DNA of 64,000 bases from Pseudodesulfovibrio cashew (lineage in GTDB: Bacteria > Desulfobacterota > Desulfovibrionia > Desulfovibrionales > Desulfovibrionaceae). Under the pieces are notes generated by a model, which did not search any database, had not been told where the DNA came from, and saw only the letters and a program-made list of their open reading frames with translations. Below, piece by piece: positions 57,575-64,000 of this stretch (its first letter is position 1; each line of letters starts with the position of its first letter). The DNA is taken from the NCBI RefSeq assembly GCF_009762795.1, contig NZ_CP046400.1, positions 2,643,501 through 2,707,500 on the forward strand. The letters run 5' to 3'. Position numbers and translations under genes: made by a program.

Positions 57575-59134
57575 CTACTTGATGACAAGGTTGCCGAAGT
57601 ACGGGAAGTTCATGACGTTCACGATGTCTTCGGTGTTCATGCCGGTCTTGGAGGCCCAGGACAGATTCTGCCAGTGCAGCGGAATGAAGGCAGCGTCGGC
57701 GTAGAGGATGGCCTCGATCTGCTGGAGCATGGCCTTGCGCTTTTCCATGTTGGTCTCGGTGTTGGAGGCCATGGTCAGCTTGTCCACTTCGGGGTTGCAG
57801 TAGTTACCGGAGTTGTACTGGCCCTTACCGGTTTCCTTGTTCGGGCACATGTACAGGTACTCGAAGAAGTTGGCGGAATCCTCGGTGTCGGAATGCCAGC
57901 CGATCATCTGGATGTCGGCAACCTGGGCATCGAACTGATCCCAGTACTGGGCCTTGGGCATGGTCTTCAGGCTGATCTTGATGCCGATTTTGGACATCAT
58001 GGAAACGAACGCCTGGGAGATCTTCTCGTCGTTCACGTAACGGTTGTTGGGGGCGATCATGGTGCAGGTGAAGCCATTTTCATACCCGGCTTCCTTCATC
58101 AGCTGCTTGGCCTTGGCCAGGTCGTAGCGGGGCTGCAGGTCGGGGTTGTAGCCCTGGTATCCCTTGGGGGAGTTCTGAGCGGCCGGAGTAGCAAAACCCT
58201 TCATGATCTTCTTGGCCACGCCAACGTTGTTGTAGGCATAGGCCATGGCAAGGCGGACCTTGGGGTTGGCGAACTCGGGGCGGCGCTTCTGATTAAGCTG
58301 GAAAGTGATGATACGGGAGCCGGACATGGTCACGAGCTTGATGCCATCGGTGTTGCCGACGCGCTCCAGGTCGTTGGGCGGCACGGGCATGATGAAGTCG
58401 ACGTCGCCGGAGAGCAGGGCGGCCACGCGGGTGGGAGCCTCGCTGATGGGGGTCAGCACGATTTCATCGATATTGCCGGTGTTCTTGTCCCAATAGTCGG
58501 CGAAACGGGTGAAGACGGTCTTCACGCCCTGTTCGCGGCTGGTGACCTTGAACGGACCGGTGCCGGACTCATTGTAGTTGGCAAAGGAGTAGTCGGTCTT
58601 GAGGATCAGGTCCTTGGGCTTGTCGTTCTTGGGATCGGTGCCGGAGTAGAACGCCTTGTCCATGGGGAAGATGTAGGTGGCCATGGAAAGAACCAGACCG
58701 TAGGGCTCGGTGGTGACCAGGTCGACCACGTATTTGTCGGTGGCCACGGCATCGCCGAAGGCGGTGAACAATCCCTTGAAGTCATCGGATTGCTTCAGGC
58801 GGTTGAGGGTAAAGACCACGTCTTCGGCGGTGAATTCGTTGCCGGAGTGGAACTTCACGCCCTTGCGCAGGTAGAAGCGGGTGACCAGCGGGCCGATGGT
58901 TTCCCAGCGTTCGGCCAGGCGGGGCTCGAAACCGCCGTCCTTGGTCCAGCGGACCAGGGGATCAAAGACCATGTGGGAGTATTGGAGCATGCCGCCGGAG
59001 AGCTGGACATGAGGGTCCAGGGAGACCGGGTCGGCGTCCATGGCGAGTTTCAGGGTTTTACCGGCCATTGCGGGGGTGGCAAGCATCATCGCGGCGACGA
59101 CGATGGCGAGCACCAGGCTAGTGAGCTTTTTCAT
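57575..59134 (-). CDS. Peptide-binding protein of ABC transporter (DppA/OppA family)
   Basis: A 519-residue SBP family 5 solute-binding protein. Signal peptide residues 1-24 with cleavage after AMA. Mature start GKTLKLAMDADPVSLDPH and FYLRKGVKFHSGNEFTAEDVVFTL are hallmarks. The substrate (di-, oligopeptide or other) cannot be read. ATG at 59134 has GGAGG. First gene of the transporter unit. Confidence 0.93.
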   Translation of the reverse strand: MKKLTSLVLAIVVAAMMLATPAMAGKTLKLAMDADPVSLDPHVQLSGGMLQYSHMVFDPLVRWTKDGGFEPRLAERWETIGPLVTRFYLRKGVKFHSGNEFTAEDVVFTLNRLKQSDDFKGLFTAFGDAVATDKYVVDLVTTEPYGLVLSMATYIFPMDKAFYSGTDPKNDKPKDLILKTDYSFANYNESGTGPFKVTSREQGVKTVFTRFADYWDKNTGNIDEIVLTPISEAPTRVAALLSGDVDFIMPVPPNDLERVGNTDGIKLVTMSGSRIITFQLNQKRRPEFANPKVRLAMAYAYNNVGVAKKIMKGFATPAAQNSPKGYQGYNPDLQPRYDLAKAKQLMKEAGYENGFTCTMIAPNNRYVNDEKISQAFVSMMSKIGIKISLKTMPKAQYWDQFDAQVADIQMIGWHSDTEDSANFFEYLYMCPNKETGKGQYNSGNYCNPEVDKLTMASNTETNMEKRKAMLQQIEAILYADAAFIPLHWQNLSWASKTGMNTEDIVNVMNFPYFGNLVIK

Positions 59135-59372
59135 AAAGGGATTCCTCCATAATGTTGACCTATCGCGCCTTGATGATCGGGCGCACACTTTACCTCTCCT
59201 GCGCCGAAAACGACGCTGTTTCCCCTTTGCCTTTTTCCCTGTCCGGCAGGGGGTTGCCCAAGGCTCGGAACCCGGGTTACATGGGCGCAGGGAAACGTAG
59301 GTTTCATAACCTTTTCGCCGAATATTAACAATAGGGTCGAGTTATAAAAGCGACAGCTGAGGTGGCAGAACT

Positions 59373-59789
59373 ATGTTCGGAATTCGTATTTTAAACACGT
59401 GTTTGACGATGTTTATTCTTTTAACTGCAGGGTGTGGCGTATTTTCCGGGGGTGGCTCTGGGGTAGAGCCGTCACAAACGCTGGCCTTGGACGACGGATT
59501 CGAATTCTCCGTACGCATTGAAAAAGGCAAGCTGCTTGGCCTTGATATGCCACTTCCGAACAAAGGGGGGTATCGGATCACCGGGGCTTCGTTCGATCCG
59601 TCCATTCTGGGGTTGGTCAATTTTCAGGAGAGCAGGGACGGTGGCGAGCCGCGCCTGCTCTATGTCTTCAAAACGTTGCAAAATGGCACTACGGAGGTGC
59701 TGTTCAAGATGGAAAAGCCCGGGGACGGGCACGAGGAGATCTACAAGCGGGCCACGGTCAATGTGGGCGAGAAAAAGGGGCTGTTCTAA
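59373..59789 (+). CDS. Small lipoprotein, possibly chagasin-like
   Basis: A 138-residue lipoprotein with lipobox LLTAGC (Cys21). The mature region is beta-rich with NKGGYRITGASFDPSILGL and LYVFKTLQNGTTEVLFKM, which resembles the N-loop and GT-rich loop of the chagasin (I42) cysteine-protease inhibitor fold. The central NPTTGY motif is weak (NKGGY), so this is uncertain. It diverges from the peptide-binding protein gene. GAGGT is 9 nt before the ATG. Confidence 0.55.
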   Translation: MFGIRILNTCLTMFILLTAGCGVFSGGGSGVEPSQTLALDDGFEFSVRIEKGKLLGLDMPLPNKGGYRITGASFDPSILGLVNFQESRDGGEPRLLYVFKTLQNGTTEVLFKMEKPGDGHEEIYKRATVNVGEKKGLF

Positions 59790-59914
59790 AGGCTGACTCG
59801 TTCTTTGCTTGCGCGTTTTTTTCGATTTCTTCCAAGGTTATGTTGCCCGGGAGTTCGACCCCGGCTGCAGTCCATTTCAGGGCGTGCGATCGGCCTGAAC
59901 AGGCTGGAACGAGC

Positions 59915-62449
59915 CTAGTCGAAGCGCTGGGCCACCTTGGTCAGCGTAAAGTCCAGGGGGGAGGCGTCGTTCATGACGTGCCGCGCCAGGACCAGCGGGC
60001 TCATGTAGCTCTGTCGCCAGTCGAGGACCACGGTCAGGCCGTCGTCGGCCTCCTCCGTTTCCTTGACCACTGGCCGGATGTCCACGGTCTTCATGCCCTT
60101 CTTGGTCCGTTTCTCCACCATGAATTCGGGGGCGTCCATGAACGCCCGCCACTGCTCCAGGTGTTGCTCCGCATCCTTGGCAAAGGCGAGTTTGAAGACT
60201 TCCTCCACCGATTGGGGCTGCTTTTTGCCCATGGACAGCCGGTCCGCCTTGAGCGGGGCCAGCCCTTCGGGCATGACCGGGATGAGGCGTTTGACCACCT
60301 CGGCGGGCTCGAAGTCTTCGCGGAAGAAGACGTTGATCCACTCCGCCGTGCTGGAGACGCCCACAGGGAGCGCCTTGCCGAAGGAGAGCCTGGGCATGGG
60401 GTGGAATCCGGAGGAAAAGGCCAGGGGCAACCCTGCCCGGCGGAAGGCTCGTTCGAAGACTGCCTGGAGTTCCAGTTGGCTGAGGTAGGCGGCGGGACCG
60501 GTCTTTTCGTACCAAAGCCGGTAGTGCCCGCCCTTGACGGTCAGGTCCGGCTTTTCCACGGAATAGGGCGGCTGTTCGCCTTCCTGGTCACGTTCGGCGA
60601 AAACCAGTCGATTGCGGATGTCCTTTTCAGTAGCCTGCCTGGACAGGGTGGAGACCCTGCCTTCAAACTGGCAAACACCGCAGTTGCGGCATGCGCCGTA
60701 GCGGCAATCCTCAGTGATTTTTTCGGCCAGGGCGCGCTCATGCTCCTTGAGCAGAAAGCGCTTGGTAACGCCGCTGGACAGGTGGTCCCAAGGCAGGGGC
60801 GCGTCCATGTCGCGCGGGCCGGTGTATTCATCCCAGGAGAGTCCGGCCTCGTTCATGGCCTCCTTGTAGGGCTCCAGCTTGAGATGGTCTTTCCAACTGG
60901 AAAAGAGCGCGCCCTTTGCATAGGCCCGCTCCACCACCTCGGCCAGGCGGCGGTCGCCGCGCGAGAATACGCCCTCCAGCGAGGACATGGCCGGCTCGTG
61001 GTAGCGCATGTTCAGTCCCTTGAACTGGCGGAACTGGTCGCGCAGGTAGCCGATGCGCCGGTAAATTTCATCCTGGGAAATCTGTGGCTCCCACTGGAAG
61101 GGAGTTTGGGGCTTAGGTACGAAGGGCGACACCGCGGCCGTGATCTGGAGCCGTTTTATGCGCCGTCCGTTTTCGTCCTTGGCCGCGTCTCTCACGGCCA
61201 GGCAGAGGTCCACGATGGCGTCCAAGTCCTCGTCCGTCTCCGTGGGCAGGCCTATCATGAAGTAGAGCTTCACTCCCTGCCAGCCGTTGTCGAAGAGCAT
61301 CTTGACGTGGTCCATGAGTCCGGCTTCATCCACGCCCTTGTTGATGACGTCTCTAAGCCGTTGGCTGCCCGCCTCAGGGGCCAGGGTCGCGCCCGTGCGA
61401 CGGATGGATGAGATACGCTCCATGATCGGCGCGGAAAGCGAGCCCACGCGCAGGGAGGGCAGGGAGATGGAAATCTGTTCGGAGGCGCACTTGTCAAAGC
61501 TGCGGGAGAAGAAAGTGTCCAGTGCCGAGAAGTCGCCCGTGGACAGCGAGAGCATGGAGGTCTCCTCATACCCGGTTTCGGCCAGCCCTTCGGTGAGGAT
61601 GGTGTCCAGGTTCTCAAGGGAGCGTTCGCGCACCGGGCGGTAGATCATGCCTGCCTGGCAAAAGCGGCAGCCTCGGGTGCAGCCACGTGCGATCTCCATG
61701 GTCAGGCGGTCGTGCACCGCGTCGAAGGCGATGACCTGGCCTTTGGGAAAGCCGGTCTTGTTCAGGTCGTCCACCACCGCCTTTTCCACGGTCTCGTATC
61801 CCTCCACCAGCGGTTTGAGCGGCTGGCCGGGGCCCTGGTCCTCGAAAAAGGCCGGAACGTATACGCCGGGAACCGCTATAAGCCGCCGCAGCAGTTCGGC
61901 GCGGGGCAGGCTTTCCTGCTTAGCCTGTTCGATGACCGTGAGCATGGCCGGGAGTGCCTCTTCGCCGTCACCGATGACCATGGCGTCGAAGAATGGGGCC
62001 ATGGGCTCGGCGTTGAAGGTGGCACCGCCGCCCGCGATGACCAGCGGATGGCTCTCGTTGCGTTCCGTCGACCGGAAGGGGATTCCCGCCAGATCGAGCA
62101 TGTACAGGATGTTGGTGTAGCAGAGCTCGTGGGTCAGGCTGAAGGCCAGGGCGTCCAGTTCCGCCAGGGGCGTGTCTGACTCCAGCGTGGCCAGCGGGAC
62201 CTCTCGTTCGCGCAGAATGGCGGCCGTCTCTTCGCAGGGAGTATATACGCGTTCGGCCTGGAAACGGGGCACGGCGTTGACCGCCTCGGCTAGGATCTTC
62301 TGCCCGAGGTAGGACATGCCCACTTCGTACATGTCCGGGAAGGCGAGGCCGCACCGGACGTTGATGGTCGCGGGGTCCTTGAGCGTGACGCCCCATTCGC
62401 TGCCGAGGTAGCGGGAGGGACGCGGGAGAATGGGCAGTAGTTCCTTCAT
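59915..62449 (-). CDS. B12-binding-like radical SAM protein fused to DUF2344
   Basis: An 844-residue protein. Residues about 20-180 resemble the B12-binding-like N-terminal domain (TINVRCGLAFPDMYEVGMSYLG, IAGGGATFNAEP). The radical SAM core at about 215-530 has RGCTRGCRFCQAG (Cx3Cx2C). The C-terminal 220 residues are a DUF2344 domain (YRLWYEKTGPAAYLSQLELQAVFERAFRRAGLP). The two halves are separate genes in some bacteria. Function is unknown. The ATG at 62449 (MKELLPILPRPSRYLG) fits the family start. Confidence 0.82.
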   Translation of the reverse strand: MKELLPILPRPSRYLGSEWGVTLKDPATINVRCGLAFPDMYEVGMSYLGQKILAEAVNAVPRFQAERVYTPCEETAAILREREVPLATLESDTPLAELDALAFSLTHELCYTNILYMLDLAGIPFRSTERNESHPLVIAGGGATFNAEPMAPFFDAMVIGDGEEALPAMLTVIEQAKQESLPRAELLRRLIAVPGVYVPAFFEDQGPGQPLKPLVEGYETVEKAVVDDLNKTGFPKGQVIAFDAVHDRLTMEIARGCTRGCRFCQAGMIYRPVRERSLENLDTILTEGLAETGYEETSMLSLSTGDFSALDTFFSRSFDKCASEQISISLPSLRVGSLSAPIMERISSIRRTGATLAPEAGSQRLRDVINKGVDEAGLMDHVKMLFDNGWQGVKLYFMIGLPTETDEDLDAIVDLCLAVRDAAKDENGRRIKRLQITAAVSPFVPKPQTPFQWEPQISQDEIYRRIGYLRDQFRQFKGLNMRYHEPAMSSLEGVFSRGDRRLAEVVERAYAKGALFSSWKDHLKLEPYKEAMNEAGLSWDEYTGPRDMDAPLPWDHLSSGVTKRFLLKEHERALAEKITEDCRYGACRNCGVCQFEGRVSTLSRQATEKDIRNRLVFAERDQEGEQPPYSVEKPDLTVKGGHYRLWYEKTGPAAYLSQLELQAVFERAFRRAGLPLAFSSGFHPMPRLSFGKALPVGVSSTAEWINVFFREDFEPAEVVKRLIPVMPEGLAPLKADRLSMGKKQPQSVEEVFKLAFAKDAEQHLEQWRAFMDAPEFMVEKRTKKGMKTVDIRPVVKETEEADDGLTVVLDWRQSYMSPLVLARHVMNDASPLDFTLTKVAQRFD

Positions 62450-62486
62450 CCTGATGAGCCTAAATAAGGTTGGAGGTGTGGTCCAC

Positions 62487-62525
62487 GAAAAATGCGGGGT
62501 CGGTCCTTGATGGACCGGCCCCGCA
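62487..62525 (-). terminator. Terminator of the glycine-tailed gene
   Basis: 14-bp stem TGCGGGGTCGGTCC / GGACCGGCCCCGCA followed on the minus strand by TTTTTC. Confidence 0.85.
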
Positions 62526-62548
62526 GGGATCAATCGTTGCTGGTTCGG

Positions 62549-62893
62549 CTAGACGAGGTTCAGCCCGCCGCCTCCGCCGAGGCCGCCGCCTGCGCCGCCG
62601 CTGAGGTCAAGGCCGCCAGAGGTCATGCTGATGTTGGTCACGGCCTCGATGTACTTGGTCTTCATCTCTTCGGGACAGGATTTGTATTCGAACAGGACGT
62701 GATCCATGGAGATCTCGCCGTGCATTTCCTGGTCGAAGGGATAGCCGAAAGGCAGCAGGACCATCTGGGTGCCGGTCTGGGTGGGCAGGGCCTGGATGGT
62801 GGCCGGGTCCTCGATCTTGTTGGCCTCGGCGTTGAATTTGCCGACGACCATGTCGCCGGAAACGAGCTTGACCAGTCTGATGTCGTATTCCAT
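62549..62893 (-). CDS. Unknown protein with glycine-rich tail
   Basis: A 114-residue protein. The first 90 residues (MEYDIRLVKLVSGDMVVGKF...) look like a small beta barrel, with a loose Sm/Lsm-like VKLVSGDMVVGK start, but I cannot place it. The last about 20 residues are a Gly-rich tail (GGAGGGLGGGGGLNLV). Monocistronic by terminator. Function unknown. Confidence 0.6.
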   Translation of the reverse strand: MEYDIRLVKLVSGDMVVGKFNAEANKIEDPATIQALPTQTGTQMVLLPFGYPFDQEMHGEISMDHVLFEYKSCPEEMKTKYIEAVTNISMTSGGLDLSGGAGGGLGGGGGLNLV

Positions 62894-62999
62894 GGGATGA
62901 TTCTCCTTAAAATTGGGGTCGGCACACTAAGTAGGTATGGAGGCGGTTTCTGTCAAGACAGAGGAGCTGTGCAGGCGGAAAAAGAAGGAGAAAGACGTT

Positions 63000-63033
63000 G
63001 GGACGGGACCGCCTGGGGTAGCAGTCCCGTCCC
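63000..63033 (-). terminator. Hairpin after the symporter gene
   Basis: GGGACGGGAC / GTCCCGTCCC perfect 10-bp stem, 35 nt after the stop. T tail is weak, so partial confidence. Confidence 0.5.
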
Positions 63034-63067
63034 GGTTGGAGAGGTGGGCTTTGAGCCGGTATGGGGC

Positions 63068-64000
63068 CTATGCCTTTTCAGGGCCGTGAAGGACGGCCAT
63101 GACTTCATCGGTATCCGGCGGCAGGGCGTCTTCGCCCTTGGCCGAGTATTCCAGCTTCGACGCCGCGTAGATGGCGAGGAAGGAGAGGATCATGACGAAT
63201 CCGCCGGGGTTCTTGTACTGCAGGAATTCAGGCAGCATGGACTTCCCGAGGATCATGAAGAAGGAGCCGATGATGCCCACGGCCAGCCCGGCGCAAGCGC
63301 CGTTCTTGGTCATCTTGGGCCACCAGACGCCCATGACCAGGACCGGGAAGAAGGTCGAGGCCGCGATGGCGAAGGCCAGGCCGACCAGGACCGCGATCTG
63401 CATGGATTCGGCCCAGAAACCCAGCGGGATGCCGAGCAGGCCCACCAGGACCGAGGAGGCGCGGGCGACCATGACGCGGGAGCGCTCGGGCATGTTCGGG
63501 TTGAAGACGTTGACCACCAGGTCGTGGCCGATGGCGCCGGAGCAGGCGATGATCAGGCCGGCCACGGTGGAGAGGATAGCCGCGAAGGCTCCGGCCACGA
63601 CGATGCCGAGCAGGATCTGTCCGCCGAAGTGGGAGCCGGCGACCGGGACGGCCAGGTTCTTGCCGTTGGCAGCCAGCCACTTCATCAGGTGCGGGGAGAC
63701 GCCGAGGGCCTCGCCCTGAAGATAGGTGTAACGGACCACGTGGCCGACGTAGGGGCTCAGGATGTAGAACATGCCGATGAGGAGCAGGACGTAGATGACG
63801 GTCTTGCGGGCGGCCTTGCCATCGGGCGCGGTGTAGAAGCGCACGAGGATGTGGGGCAGACCGGCGGTGCCAAACATGAGGGCCAGGAGCAGGGACAGGG
63901 TGTCCTTGAGGTTGGTCAGCCAGAAGGCCGGGCTGGTGTAGGCCGCGCCGTCGAACATCTTGCCGGTTTCCGGGTCAGGCCCCTTGAAGGTCGCAAGGAA
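63068..64000 (-). CDS. actP: Sodium:solute symporter, acetate-permease-like (partial)
   Basis: C-terminal 310 codons of an SSS-family symporter that runs off the right edge; the frame is open through the window end. At least seven membrane segments, with LMFGTAGLPHILVRFYTAPDGKAARKT and AFAAILSTVAGLIIACSGAIGHDL typical of the ActP acetate/cation symporters. The substrate is likely acetate or a short organic acid. A short acidic tail follows the last membrane segment. Confidence 0.85.
   Translation of the reverse strand, partial: FLATFKGPDPETGKMFDGAAYTSPAFWLTNLKDTLSLLLALMFGTAGLPHILVRFYTAPDGKAARKTVIYVLLLIGMFYILSPYVGHVVRYTYLQGEALGVSPHLMKWLAANGKNLAVPVAGSHFGGQILLGIVVAGAFAAILSTVAGLIIACSGAIGHDLVVNVFNPNMPERSRVMVARASSVLVGLLGIPLGFWAESMQIAVLVGLAFAIAASTFFPVLVMGVWWPKMTKNGACAGLAVGIIGSFFMILGKSMLPEFLQYKNPGGFVMILSFLAIYAASKLEYSAKGEDALPPDTDEVMAVLHGPEKA

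Noticed and set aside
57674-59152. 492-codon plus-strand open frame
   Set aside because: Antisense to the peptide-binding protein; its repetitive Gly/His/Val make-up is an artefact.
59840-61411. 523-codon plus-strand open frame
   Set aside because: Antisense to the radical SAM/DUF2344 gene, which carries the cluster motif.
1-64000. CRISPR array, integrase or prophage
   Set aside because: No regularly spaced repeats, no integrase, transposase, portal or capsid motifs were seen.

Overview
The window looks like chromosome of a Desulfovibrio/Pseudodesulfovibrio-type sulfate reducer (family Desulfovibrionaceae). This is inferred from the gene content: a siroheme-derived heme pathway enzyme (AhbC-like), a Wolinella-type fumarate reductase next to a two-subunit class I fumarase, a polar-type flagellin/FliD/FliS cluster with sigma-28 and sigma-54 promoters, and a GC-rich genome with G/C-rich palindromic 3'-UTR repeats. 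I see no phage, transposase, CRISPR array, tRNA or rRNA.

Layout. 1-6.2 kb: partial ahbC, an OmpA-like lipoprotein, a small helical protein, a zinc-ribbon/Yip1 membrane protein and two overlapping glycosyltransferases (GT2, GT4), all on the minus strand. 6.4-13.4 kb: a small membrane protein, then fliS, fliD, fliC, a CgeB-like glycosyltransferase and an AsmA-like protein. 13.5-18 kb: a zinc-dependent phospholipase C-family protein, a shikimate-kinase-like protein with a broken P-loop, thyX and a divergent dnaA. 18-27.7 kb: lone hyuB, tsaB, rseP, dxr, cdsA, uppS, frr, pyrH, tsf and rpsB, the classic translation/isoprenoid/lipid cluster. 27.8-31.7 kb: a TPR-GT2 protein and an overlapping pair made of a ParB-like protein and an SPL-family radical SAM enzyme. 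31.9-36.6 kb (plus): an unusual EF-G, plsC and RNase J. 36.6-43.8 kb (minus): SLC13 permease, YjdF-like, YbjQ-like, an AhpD-like protein with its TetR regulator and matched operators, and an M16 lipoprotein peptidase. 44.2-53.4 kb (plus): frdCAB, fumarase alpha/beta, a 56-codon ORF, an aminotransferase, a CoA-disulfide-reductase-rhodanese fusion and a lone receiver domain. 53.5-59.1 kb (minus): a complete dipeptide/oligopeptide ABC transporter. 59.4-64 kb: a small lipoprotein, a radical SAM/DUF2344 fusion, a glycine-tailed unknown and a partial acetate-type symporter.

How the genes work together. FrdCAB and fumarase interconvert succinate, fumarate and malate on the menaquinone side of anaerobic respiration. 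FliC, FliD and FliS build the filament, and nearby glycosyltransferases could decorate it. The pyrH-frr-uppS-cdsA-dxr-rseP block joins translation, undecaprenyl carrier supply, phospholipid synthesis and envelope stress proteolysis. Regulation readable from sequence includes a sigma-28 promoter for fliC, a sigma-54 promoter for fliD-fliS, an autoregulated and probably leaderless tetR, twin palindromes between the M16 gene and frdC, an operator-like palindrome over the -10 of the aminotransferase promoter, and a structured rpsB leader.

The best candidates for something under-described are the ParB-like/SPL radical SAM pair, the EF-G with Asp in place of the catalytic His, the shikimate-kinase-like protein lacking the P-loop Ser/Thr, the 56-codon ORF behind fumarase, and a family of 3'-UTR palindromic modules. 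No single locus is clearly a new defence or mobile system.
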